Shown here in pieces: positions 8,400 to 16,843 of a stretch of 64,000 nucleotides of DNA. The stretch's first letter is position 1. Every line of letters begins with the position of its first letter. The DNA lies in the NCBI GenBank assembly GCA_040220415.1, contig JAVJUV010000066.1:50571-114570 (forward strand), written 5' to 3'. This stretch comes from JAVJUV01 sp040220415. Lineage in GTDB: Bacteria; Pseudomonadota; Alphaproteobacteria; Rhodobacterales; Rhodobacteraceae. A model generated the notes under the pieces. The model saw only the letters and a list, made by a program, of their open reading frames with translations, had not been told where the DNA came from and searched no databases. The translations under genes were made by a program, and so were the position numbers.

Positions 8400-9680
8400 A
8401 TGACCAAGTCCACCACCACGCGCCGGGGCGCACTCAAGACACTGGGCACCGGCGCCGCTGCCGCCGCCACGCTGCCGCTCTGGGCGCGCTATACCCACGC
8501 GCAAAGCGCGGCACCCATCAAGGTCGGCTTCCAGGTTCACCGCACCGGAATCGGCGCCGCCTACGGGCGCTGGTACGACCGCACCACGATGGCCGCCGTC
8601 AAGAAGATCAACGACGAGGGCGGCATCAACGGCCGCATGGTCGAGATCGTGGCCGAGGATGACGGCACCGATCCCAAGCGCGGCGCCGAAGTGGTCGAGA
8701 AGTTCGCCAACCAGCACGGCTGCGACATCGGCTTCGGCACGCTCTTTTCCCACGTCGTCATCGGCTCGGCCCCGGCCGCCGGCGAACTGAAGCTGCCCTA
8801 TTTCGTCGTCTCCGAAGGCCACCACGTCGCCTCCGGCATGCTCAACCGCTATACGCTGCAACCCGGCATCACGGACGTGAAAAGCCAGGTCCAGGCGATG
8901 GGGCCGTTCGTGGCCAACACGCTCGGCAAGAAGGTCACGATGATCTATCCCGACTTCGCCTTCGGCCACGACCACCGCGACTACTTCACGCCCGCCGTCG
9001 AAGCCGCCGGCGGCCAGGTCCTGGCCCAGATCGCGATCCCGCCGACCGAGACATCGTTCACCAAGTATTTCCCGCAAATTCCGCGCGATACCGAGGTTCT
9101 CTACCATGTCATGGTCGGCCCTGCCGTCCTGACCTTCGTCAAGGAACTGGGCGAATTCTTCGGCCCCTCGGCCCCCGCCATGTTCGGCTTCATCGACAGC
9201 CTGGAAGCCGTCGACATCTCGTCGCCCGGCCTCGAATTCCTCGAGGGCTCGTATTTCTGGGAAGGCAACCCGCGCTACGCCCAGGAAAACCAGACCGACT
9301 ACGACAAGGCCTACCGCGCCGCCGTCGGCGTGAACGAGAACGGCGCGTCGGTCTCCGACCCCTCGGACGTCTCGACCTTTGCCCACATGTTCGGCTGCTG
9401 GGAAACGCTGCACACCGTCAAGGGCGCGATGGAGGCGTCGGGCTACGAAGGCCCCGCCGACCGCGCGAAACTCGTCGAGGCCGTCGAGGCGGTCACCGAC
9501 ATCTCCGAAGGCTTCGACCACCCACAGGGCGCCAAGGTGTTCAACGGCAAGACCCACCAGGTCTTCGGCCACCAGTACATCACCCGGGTCGAGGGCGGAC
9601 GGCTCAATCTCGTGCACACCACGTCGATCGAGGACACCTACTACCCCGACGAGGTGGATTACACGTCGCAGCCGCTCTGA
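8400..9680 (+). CDS. Tat-exported ABC-type substrate-binding protein (LivK/Peripla_BP_6 family)
   Basis: The 426-residue protein starts with a twin-arginine leader (RRGALKTLG, then an Ala-rich helix and a HAQ cleavage region). The mature part shows the branched-chain amino acid/amide binding pattern: IKVGFQVHRTGIGAAYG, KKINDEGGINGRMVEIV, then EDDGTDPKRGAEVVEK. It therefore probably binds an amino acid, amide or aromatic acid in the periplasm for an ABC permease. RBS GGGAG lies 7 nt before ATG. No livHMGF genes follow; the next gene is a VOC protein, so the transporter must be elsewhere or the protein works with the preceding membrane protein. Confidence 0.88.
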   Translation: MTKSTTTRRGALKTLGTGAAAAATLPLWARYTHAQSAAPIKVGFQVHRTGIGAAYGRWYDRTTMAAVKKINDEGGINGRMVEIVAEDDGTDPKRGAEVVEKFANQHGCDIGFGTLFSHVVIGSAPAAGELKLPYFVVSEGHHVASGMLNRYTLQPGITDVKSQVQAMGPFVANTLGKKVTMIYPDFAFGHDHRDYFTPAVEAAGGQVLAQIAIPPTETSFTKYFPQIPRDTEVLYHVMVGPAVLTFVKELGEFFGPSAPAMFGFIDSLEAVDISSPGLEFLEGSYFWEGNPRYAQENQTDYDKAYRAAVGVNENGASVSDPSDVSTFAHMFGCWETLHTVKGAMEASGYEGPADRAKLVEAVEAVTDISEGFDHPQGAKVFNGKTHQVFGHQYITRVEGGRLNLVHTTSIEDTYYPDEVDYTSQPL

Positions 9681-9684
9681 CCCG

Positions 9685-10101
9685 ATGGCCAAGCGCAAGA
9701 TAGAAAGCGTCGTCCCGTTCCTGACATTCCAGGGACGGGCGCAAGAGGCGCTCGATTTCTATACCGGCATCTTCCCGGCGGCGAAGGTCACCGGAAAGGT
9801 GCTGTTCGGCCGGGACGAGGGCGGCATCGAGGGCAATATCAAGCAGGCCATCCTCACCGTCGGCGGCAACCGGCTGCGTGTCTTCGACGGCCCCGTGGTG
9901 CCGGGCTTCCACTTCAGCTCCGCGATCTCGCTCTTCGTCGAGATCAACTACCGCTCGACCCTCGACAAGGTGGCCGAGGCGCTGGGGAAGGGGGGCGAGG
10001 TGATGATGCCGCTCGACAGCTATCCCTTCGCCGACCGCTTCACCTGGCTGTCCGACAGGTTCGGCGTGAACTGGCAACTGGTCCTCGGCCCCAAGGTCTG
10101 A
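9685..10101 (+). CDS. VOC family protein (PhnB-like, 3-dmu-9_3-mt type)
   Basis: A 138-residue protein with ATG at 9685, four bases after the binding-protein stop. It has the VOC fold pattern: VVPFLTFQGRAQEALDFYTG at the N-terminus, Phe-rich strands, a segment LFVEINYRS and the closing WLSDRFGVNWQLVL, typical of the PhnB/YdaT-like group. Members are metal-dependent or metal-free small-molecule enzymes and binding proteins, and the exact reaction here is not known. Its close spacing suggests cotranscription with the ABC binding protein. Confidence 0.8.
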   Translation: MAKRKIESVVPFLTFQGRAQEALDFYTGIFPAAKVTGKVLFGRDEGGIEGNIKQAILTVGGNRLRVFDGPVVPGFHFSSAISLFVEINYRSTLDKVAEALGKGGEVMMPLDSYPFADRFTWLSDRFGVNWQLVLGPKV

Positions 10102-10169
10102 GGGCCGGGCAGGGCGCGCGGCAACTCAGGCTTTTCTATCTTGAACCATCTTGCTGAAATGCGGGCATT

Positions 10170-12704
10170 TCAGGCCTCGCGGACATGAACTTTCAGCTCC
10201 GCCGCCGTCCTTGACCATATCTCATTGAGTTCCTGACTGGTGGACGCGTCGCAGGCAAAACCCTCGGCGACCCGGGCTTCCAGGTCGGCCAGGGCCAGCC
10301 GCAGGGCCTCGGCCCCCATCAGCGCGGACGAGCCCGTGGCATAGTGGATTTTCTCCCGCAGCCCCGGCTCTGCCTTGCCCGCCTCGGCGCATTTGGCGAT
10401 ATAGGCCGTCGTCTCGTTCATTTCGGAAATGAAATTCCGGATCAGACCCTTGATCTTTTCGGCACCCAGAGCGTTGGCGAGCTCGGTAAGATGCGCGTGA
10501 TCCACCATGGACTCAAGCGCGCCATCCTCATGCCGGGCCACGTCACCGGTTCGCACCAGACCCTGTGCCGAAAACTTGCCCAGAACGTCGCGCAATCCCC
10601 GCAACGAGATGGGCTTTATGAGGATATCGTTCAGCCCGGCGGCAAGGAACCGGTCCCTCTCGGCCGGAATGGCGTTTGCCGTCAAGGCGACGATCGGCAA
10701 GTAAGTTCCCGCAGGTTCGGAATCGCGTATGGCTCTCGTCGCCTCGATGCCATCCATGACCGGCATGGAAATATCCATGAACACAAGGTCATAGGCATTC
10801 TTGCGTGTCATTTCCACGCCTTGTTGTCCATCCAGCGCTTCATCCACCGCATGGCCATCCCTTTGCAGAAGCTCGCGCACGATCAGCCGATTGATCTCGT
10901 TGTCCTCGACAACAAGTATCTTCATCGGCCGAACCGGCCCGCTTTGCGATGACTGCTTCACGTCCCGCGACACGACCCGCGCAGACGGAACGTCGGCATC
11001 CGGCGATGGCAGCGGCAGGCGAACCCAGAAGCTGCTGCCGTAGCCGCTTGTGCTGTCAAGGCCAACCTCGCCGTCCATGGCCTTGACGAGACGCCGCACG
11101 ATGGCAAGGCCAAGCCCGGTTCCCCCGACCGTCCGGGAAAAGGACGAATCCAGCATGACGAAATCCTCGAATATGCGTTCGCGGTCCTTCGCCGCAATGC
11201 CGATCCCGGTGTCGGTCACCCGGAACTCGACCAGGTCCCCGTCCGCCAGCCTGACGGCCTCTACCGTAATCGACCCGTTCCGCGTGAACTTGATCGCGTT
11301 CCCGATCAGGTTCAAAAGCACCTGGCGGATGCGAATCGGATCGCCGACCGCATAGTCGACCCCGTGGGTCTCGACGACCTGCGACAGCGTGTTTCCGCGG
11401 TGTTCGGATACGCCGCGCTGGCTGTCGACCAGTTCGCGCACCAGCGCCGGCAGCGAAAACGCGACGCTCGCAATCTCGATCCGACCCGATTCCGCGCGGG
11501 ATATTTCCAGCACGTCATCGACGTGGTGCATCAAGAGCTTGCCGGAAGCGCGGATGATATCGAAATACTCGCCATACTTTTCCGACAGTTTCGACGGATC
11601 GATCAGTTCCAGCGTGCCAAGCATACCGTTCAGCGGCGTCCTCATCTCGTGGCTCATCACCGCGATAAGATCCGCCTTGGCCTTCTCTCCGGCGATAGCT
11701 TCGTCGCGGGCCTTGATCAGCGCCTGTTCCGCCGCCAGTCTATTGGAAATGTCCCGCAGGAACGAGACGAAGATCTCGCCCTCTTCCGACCCGACCGCCG
11801 AGACCGACATTTCGACCGGAAAGACGTCGCCGTTCTTTCGGCGCGCTTCCAACTGGACGCGACCCTTGCCGATCACGTGCTTTTCTCCGGTCTTCAAATA
11901 CCGGTTCATCCCGCGCAGATGCGCCTCTTTCAGGTGTTCGGGAACGATAAGATCCTCCATCCGCTGCCCGATGGCCTCAGCGCTGGAATAACCGAAGATC
12001 TGCTCGGCGGCGCCGTTGAAATCGATGACGACGCCGGCCCTGTCAGCCGCGATGACCGCATCCAGAGATGTCGAAATGATCGCCGCCAGACGCGAACGCA
12101 TCTGGCTCTGTTCCGCCGCCCGTTCCTGGGCACGCCAGTAATAGTGGATCAGCAGCACGACAGCCAGGACCAGGACGGCGAACAGGGCCAGCGACAGCGA
12201 AGATACCCACGCCAGCGTATTGGCGACTCCGCTGCGTTGGGCGTCCGACTCCCGAGACAGGATGTTGATACCCGACAGGTTGATCTTTCGAACGTCCGCC
12301 CGGACGGCCCTGGTCTCTGCCAGAAGGGCGGGAAGGGCGCTTCTGAGTGTCGGGTCATCGCTGTCGATGATGGGCACCGCCCTGTCGAAGTAGGCTTGAA
12401 GGTTCTCGAAAGCCCGGGTCACCTCAGGGTCCTGCCGTACGGATTGCAGTGTCGGGCTCACCTCCATCGACTGGATGCGGCTGTAGAAGATGTTGAACCG
12501 GGTCCGCAGGTCGGCCAGGGGGGCAGACGGCGCGGCAACGGCGTCCTGCATCTCCGATATCAGCACCAGCAGTTCCACGTCCGCCTGTGCAAGCGCCCAT
12601 TGCGTGCTGTCGGAATTGGCCGTCGCCAGTTCATCGATCTGGACCCGCACCTCGCGGTTCATCTGTATCAGGGGAAGGACGGCCAGGAAGATCCCCACGA
12701 ACAC
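10170..12704 (-). CDS. Hybrid histidine kinase (PAS-HisKA-HATPase-REC-HPt)
   Basis: Counting from GTG 12704: N-terminal TM, periplasmic helical sensor about 20-165, second TM about 166-189, PAS about 205-325, dimerisation helix with MSHEMRTPLNG (phospho-His 352), HATPase with DTGIGI and GGTGLGLAI, receiver domain with acceptor in MDISMPVMDG, and a C-terminal HPt domain whose His lies in IHYATGSSALMGA. This is a full His-Asp-His relay. The GTG start would leave only 13 hydrophobic residues of the first helix; the open frame continues to a stop at 12807-12809, with CTG codons at 12788 and 12782, so the true start is probably upstream and non-ATG. It overlaps or abuts the gene at 12785. The likely output is the divergent REC-LuxR regulator. 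Confidence 0.9.
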   Translation of the reverse strand: MFVGIFLAVLPLIQMNREVRVQIDELATANSDSTQWALAQADVELLVLISEMQDAVAAPSAPLADLRTRFNIFYSRIQSMEVSPTLQSVRQDPEVTRAFENLQAYFDRAVPIIDSDDPTLRSALPALLAETRAVRADVRKINLSGINILSRESDAQRSGVANTLAWVSSLSLALFAVLVLAVVLLIHYYWRAQERAAEQSQMRSRLAAIISTSLDAVIAADRAGVVIDFNGAAEQIFGYSSAEAIGQRMEDLIVPEHLKEAHLRGMNRYLKTGEKHVIGKGRVQLEARRKNGDVFPVEMSVSAVGSEEGEIFVSFLRDISNRLAAEQALIKARDEAIAGEKAKADLIAVMSHEMRTPLNGMLGTLELIDPSKLSEKYGEYFDIIRASGKLLMHHVDDVLEISRAESGRIEIASVAFSLPALVRELVDSQRGVSEHRGNTLSQVVETHGVDYAVGDPIRIRQVLLNLIGNAIKFTRNGSITVEAVRLADGDLVEFRVTDTGIGIAAKDRERIFEDFVMLDSSFSRTVGGTGLGLAIVRRLVKAMDGEVGLDSTSGYGSSFWVRLPLPSPDADVPSARVVSRDVKQSSQSGPVRPMKILVVEDNEINRLIVRELLQRDGHAVDEALDGQQGVEMTRKNAYDLVFMDISMPVMDGIEATRAIRDSEPAGTYLPIVALTANAIPAERDRFLAAGLNDILIKPISLRGLRDVLGKFSAQGLVRTGDVARHEDGALESMVDHAHLTELANALGAEKIKGLIRNFISEMNETTAYIAKCAEAGKAEPGLREKIHYATGSSALMGAEALRLALADLEARVAEGFACDASTSQELNEIWSRTAAELKVHVREA

Positions 12705-12784
12705 CGCGATCGCCGCGGCAATGGGCGGCCGCCAGGCGCGCGAACGCCGGCCCCGGCTGTCTTTCGAATTTTCCGACGACAGGG

Positions 12785-13309
12785 TCAGCGCAGGACCTCG
12801 ATACGATTAAGTTGCCAGACACTGCGCGAATAGGTCAGTTCGGACTGATAGCCGGAATTCGTGTCATAAGGATACACGATCCAAAGGGGGCCCTTGTTGC
12901 GCAAACTCATTCTTTCACCGTTTCGTAGAAAAGCAATGATGGGTCCGCCCCTGACCGCGTCGCTGACAGGTATTTCCATGGAATAATCGTTGACGGCCGA
13001 TGCCCGCAGGACAAGGCCCTGCGCGCCGAGTTCGTCGAGAAGGTCGTAAAGTTCCACGCCGGTGAAGGTCTGAACCCCTTCGGTCCAGATGGTCGTGGTT
13101 TCGAACGTCACCGTTCCGATCGACTCAAGAAGTTCGAAGTCGAGTTCGGCAACATCGCCGTTGTTCGTTGCCGTGATCGCTCCGGCAATCGTCAGAACGA
13201 CGGTCCCTCTGGCCGGCTCAAGCGCGGCCGCTGGCGACGCGCCGAAAAGCGCGAGCCAAAACAGGGTTTGCGCCATTGTGACGCCAAATGAACGAAATAA
13301 TTGAAACAT
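12785..13309 (-). CDS. Exported oxidoreductase-molybdopterin-fold protein without cysteine, possible kinase sensor partner
   Basis: The 174-residue protein begins at ATG 13309 with GGAATTTGATC upstream; a TTG at 13315 in the same frame is less likely. Residues 1-30 are a signal peptide (LFWLALFGASPAAALE). The mature part resembles the sulfite-oxidase-like molybdopterin-binding fold: TVVLTIAGAI, FTGVELYDLLDELGAQG, GGPIIAFLRNGERM, GPLWIVYPYD. It has no cysteine at all, so the usual Moco thiolate ligand is missing and catalysis is unlikely. It immediately precedes the hybrid kinase gene, so I infer it is a periplasmic ligand-sensing partner of the kinase. Family recognition is moderate. Confidence 0.7.
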   Translation of the reverse strand: MFQLFRSFGVTMAQTLFWLALFGASPAAALEPARGTVVLTIAGAITATNNGDVAELDFELLESIGTVTFETTTIWTEGVQTFTGVELYDLLDELGAQGLVLRASAVNDYSMEIPVSDAVRGGPIIAFLRNGERMSLRNKGPLWIVYPYDTNSGYQSELTYSRSVWQLNRIEVLR

Positions 13310-13580
13310 GATCAAATTCCGGAAATGCGAGGGTCGTCTTTCGTCTCTTCGCCGTCAACTTCTCACTTCATCCGACCGGAAACACTAGCTTATAGACTTT
13401 CGTATGGCTTAACGCTGCGAATGCTGTGCAACCTGTTGGTGCAAAACTGTTTCGAACGACCGATCCCGATGGTATTCGGTAAACCACATGATTTGACGTC
13501 CACGTCCTTTTTACGCCGCATTGTCCAAGTTGATTCCATGATACGCGCGGTGATTTCAGAATGTAGTAAGAGGTACTTCG

Positions 13581-14183
13581 ATGCGGATTCTTTTGGCTGA
13601 CGATCACGATCTGGTTCTCGAAGCCATCGCTGCCTTTCTCACGTCCGAGGGAGATGCATCGGTGGCCGTGGCAAGATCCCTGCCCGAAGCGATGAATATC
13701 GTGAAGATCAAGGGTCCGTTCGACCTGATCATGCTGGATTACAACATGCCCGGCATGAACGGCCTCGAAGGCCTGCAAAAGATGATAGAGTCCAGTGACG
13801 ATTGCCCGGTGGCCTTGCTGTCGGGAACGGCGACCCGCGTTCTGGCCGACGCGGCGATCGCGGCCGGTGCCGCCGGTTTCGTGCCGAAAACGCTGAGTTC
13901 CAAATCCATGATCAGCGCGGCGCATTTCATGGCCGCGGGCGAAATCTACGCACCTTTCAACTTCATGCAGCGCAGGGCCGAAGAAGGCTCGGATCTGCTT
14001 ACCGACCGCGAACGCGACGTTCTTCACGGGATCTGTCAGGGCCTGTCCAACAAGGAAATCGCCCGGGATCACGATCTCCACGAGGCGACCATTAAGCTTC
14101 ACGCGCAGACGCTTTGCCGAAAGCTCGGGGCGCGCAACCGCACTCATGCGGCAATGATCGCGCGCGACCGGAACCTGGTCTGA
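13581..14183 (+). CDS. NarL/FixJ-family response regulator (REC-LuxR)
   Basis: A 200-residue protein with a receiver domain (LLADDHDLVLEAI at the start, acceptor Asp in LIMLDYNMPG near residue 53, Lys in FVPKTLS) followed by a LuxR-type HTH from about residue 135 (LTDRERDVLHGICQGLSNKEIA, then ATIKLHAQTLCRKLGARNRTHA). RBS AGAGGTA precedes the ATG by about 7 nt. It is divergent from the exported-protein/hybrid-kinase operon, with 271 bp of comparatively AT-rich DNA between. It is very probably the transcriptional output of that kinase. Confidence 0.9.
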   Translation: MRILLADDHDLVLEAIAAFLTSEGDASVAVARSLPEAMNIVKIKGPFDLIMLDYNMPGMNGLEGLQKMIESSDDCPVALLSGTATRVLADAAIAAGAAGFVPKTLSSKSMISAAHFMAAGEIYAPFNFMQRRAEEGSDLLTDRERDVLHGICQGLSNKEIARDHDLHEATIKLHAQTLCRKLGARNRTHAAMIARDRNLV

Positions 14184-14352
14184 CACGCCGACGGTATCGT
14201 CGCCCTTGATCCGCCCTTATTGCGCGGCGGATTGCCTGACCTACCCGATCGTCTAGGTCCGGCTGCCCGAATGCAAGCTGCGTAGGCCGGTTGCGCAGCG
14301 GACACACCGGAAAAAGCCCCTTATCACCGGAACCGATTTCAAGGGGTTTCAA

Positions 14353-15600
14353 ATGATCACTTTGCTCAATGCCGCGCCGGATACCGGAAACCAGGGTGTC
14401 AGCGCGCTATGCCACGCAGTCGTCGCCGGGCTTGTCCAGCGGGGCGCGGCCGGCATGACGATCGCAGACCACGGACGCGGCCTGCGCTCGGCGGACTGGG
14501 GATATGCCTCGGTCAATCTGGTCGGGCTGACGAATTCCAGGCGGATCTGGAGAGGCGACAATCTGCGCATGGCCCATTCGATGGTGCGGGCGGGCGGCAT
14601 GATCAGCGCGCCGGCGCGCGCCGTGGCCCGGTCCAGCGCGGTTCTCGACATCTCGGGCGGCGACAGTTTCACCGACATCTACGGCCCGAAACGCTTCCGC
14701 GCGATGGTCCTGACCAAGCGCATGGCCCTCGATGCCGGAGTTCCGCTCATCCTGCTGCCCCAGAAACTCGGACCGTTCCAGGACGAATCCCGCCAGGCCG
14801 AAGCCGTCGACATTCTCCGCCGCTCTCAGGCGGTCTGGGTCAGGGACGCGCAAAGCTACCGGTTTCTCCAGGACCGGCTTGGGTCCGATTTCGATCCCCA
14901 AAAGCATCGCCTCGGCGTCGATGTGGCGGTCTCCCTGAAGGCAAGGGAACCTGCCCGTCTTGCGGAAGACGTGCGCAGCTGGCTTGCGCCGGCCCGGGAT
15001 TTCCCGCTGGCGGGGCTGAACGTATCCGGCCTTCTCGGCAATGACGCCGGCCCGTCCCGGCAGGCATTCGGGCTGGCCGAGAACCACGACGATCAGATGG
15101 AAGCCCTCGCAAGGGCCCTGCTGACGTCCGATCCGTCCCTGCGGCTCCTGCTGATCTCTCACGTCCACAAACCGGAAACGCACCCGGAAAGCGACCTTGC
15201 CGCCGCCCGTTCCCTCGTCAGGCGTCTCGGCCCCCTTGCCGAAGGGCGCGTCCGCATCCTGGAGGAACAGCTCGATGCGATGGAGCTCAAGTGGGTTCTC
15301 GCCCGCCTCGACTGGTTCGCCGGCGCCCGGATGCATGCCACGATCGGAGCCTTTTCCTCCGGCGTCCCGACGCTTGGTCTCGGCTATACCGACAAGGCGC
15401 AGGGTGTCTTCGATGAGTGCGGCATCGGCGCGGATGTCGCGGACCTGCGGCGTCTGGATGGCCGCGCCCTGGCCGAATGCGCGGTCGCCTCGTTCACCGC
15501 GCGCACGGCGGGCCGGCCCAGGCTGGCGGCACGGCTGACCGGCATTCGCGCCCGCGCCGACGCCGAAATGGACGCGATGGCGGCCCAGGTCGGGATATGA
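14353..15600 (+). CDS. Polysaccharide pyruvyl transferase family protein
   Basis: This 415-residue protein shows the WcaK/CsaB pattern: LLNAAPDTGNQGVSAL near the start, LDISGGDSFTDIYG, IPLILLPQKLGPF-like segment at about 130-145, and GARMHATIGAFSSGVPTLG near residue 325, the glycosyltransferase-B C-terminal motif. The family transfers pyruvyl ketal groups from phosphoenolpyruvate to sugars. It is the first gene of a plus-strand exopolysaccharide cluster; AGGGG lies 6-7 nt before ATG 14353. Acidic pyruvylated EPS is a reasonable expectation, but the acceptor sugar is unknown. Confidence 0.88.
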   Translation: MITLLNAAPDTGNQGVSALCHAVVAGLVQRGAAGMTIADHGRGLRSADWGYASVNLVGLTNSRRIWRGDNLRMAHSMVRAGGMISAPARAVARSSAVLDISGGDSFTDIYGPKRFRAMVLTKRMALDAGVPLILLPQKLGPFQDESRQAEAVDILRRSQAVWVRDAQSYRFLQDRLGSDFDPQKHRLGVDVAVSLKAREPARLAEDVRSWLAPARDFPLAGLNVSGLLGNDAGPSRQAFGLAENHDDQMEALARALLTSDPSLRLLLISHVHKPETHPESDLAAARSLVRRLGPLAEGRVRILEEQLDAMELKWVLARLDWFAGARMHATIGAFSSGVPTLGLGYTDKAQGVFDECGIGADVADLRRLDGRALAECAVASFTARTAGRPRLAARLTGIRARADAEMDAMAAQVGI

Positions 15601-15604
15601 CGCG

Positions 15605-16843
15605 ATGGCCCGGCTGATCGCCTCCGGCCGCATTCTCGCCTGGACCGTGCCGGTCCTGGCCGAGGCCGCGGCACTTGCCCGCTCGATCGCCTTCGCCTGG
15701 GCAACCGGCCCCGAGGAACTGGGCCGCGCCATGATGCTGGCGCTTACCGTCCGGCTGGTCGAGATGGCCAGCGATGTGGGGATCGATCGTCTGATCGTGC
15801 AGGCCCCGGACGGGAATTCGGCGGCGCTTCAATCCGGGCTGCATGGAACGGCACTCGTCAGGGGAGTGCTCTCGGGCCTGATCATCCTCGGCCTGGCACC
15901 GGTGCTGGCCGGTCTTCTCTCGGACGGCCCCGGCGCGATGTCCTATGCCGTGCTGGCCGCGATCCCCATGATCCGCGGTTTCGTCCATCTTGACTTCCGT
16001 CGTGCCGAACGGCGCTTCTCCTACGGCGGAATGGCCGTCGTCGAAGCGGGCGCGACCCTCGGCATGATCCTCTGCATGGCGCCGGCCCTGTGGCTTCTGG
16101 GCGATCATCGCGCGATGAGCGCCGTTCTGATCGCGCATGCCGCGATCTTCACCCTGCTGTCGCAATGCGTCGCGACGCGGCGCTACCGGTTTCGCGTTTC
16201 CCTCGCGATGTTGCGGCGCAGCTGGACCTTTGGCTGGCCCCTTGTCCTGAACGCGCTCTTGTTGTTCGCAACCTTCTACGCGGATCGCCTGATCGTCGCC
16301 GGCGCCTACGACTGGACCGCGCTCGCGCTGTACGGCGTCGCCCTGCAACTCGCCCTTCTTCCGGCACAGATCGTCGGCCGCGCCGCAGCATCGCTCGTGC
16401 TGCCCGCGTTTCGCCAGTCGCTCTCGCGGGGCGGGTTCGACCGTGTCTGGCGTCGGGTATTCGCAATGCACGCGCTCATGGCCTGTGCGATGATGCTGGG
16501 CTTCGCGCTGATTGCGCCTCCCGTCATCGCGCTGATCTACGGCGCGGCATTCCGACCCGATACCCTTCTCGCGGGCGCCCTTGCCGTCGCGGCGGGGTTC
16601 CGAATTCTCAGAACGCCCTTTTCGCAGCTTGCGATCGCGGCGGGCCGGACAGCCGATCCCGCCCGCGCCAATATCATTCGCGCCGCCGCTCTGGTGCCGG
16701 CGGCGGCTTTCGCGGCGGCCGGTCTGCCTCTGGCCGCAATCGCCGTCGCGGCCGCTCTCGGTGAGGCGGGCGCGACACTAAGGGCATTCCAGCTTGCAGC
16801 CGCCACCCCGCGCGGCCGTGACATGAACGAGGTTTTTGCATGA
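15605..16843 (+). CDS. Oligosaccharide flippase (Wzx-like, MOP superfamily)
   Basis: A 412-residue integral membrane protein with about 12 predicted helices. Recognisable are the N-terminal ARSIAFAWATGPEELGRAMM, the RAERRFSYGGMAVVEAG loop, and the middle SWTFGWPLVLNALLLFATFYADRLIVAGAYD, typical of polysaccharide translocases. It should flip undecaprenyl-linked repeat units to the periplasm. It follows the pyruvyl transferase by 4 bp and overlaps the next gene by 4 nt (ATGA at 16840), so it is part of one transcript. It is the only flippase in the cluster. Confidence 0.85.
   Translation: MARLIASGRILAWTVPVLAEAAALARSIAFAWATGPEELGRAMMLALTVRLVEMASDVGIDRLIVQAPDGNSAALQSGLHGTALVRGVLSGLIILGLAPVLAGLLSDGPGAMSYAVLAAIPMIRGFVHLDFRRAERRFSYGGMAVVEAGATLGMILCMAPALWLLGDHRAMSAVLIAHAAIFTLLSQCVATRRYRFRVSLAMLRRSWTFGWPLVLNALLLFATFYADRLIVAGAYDWTALALYGVALQLALLPAQIVGRAAASLVLPAFRQSLSRGGFDRVWRRVFAMHALMACAMMLGFALIAPPVIALIYGAAFRPDTLLAGALAVAAGFRILRTPFSQLAIAAGRTADPARANIIRAAALVPAAAFAAAGLPLAAIAVAAALGEAGATLRAFQLAAATPRGRDMNEVFA

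Noticed and set aside
13368..14186. Minus-strand frame of 272 codons opposite the REC-LuxR gene
   Set aside because: Shadow of a well-supported response regulator; runs into the AT-rich promoter.
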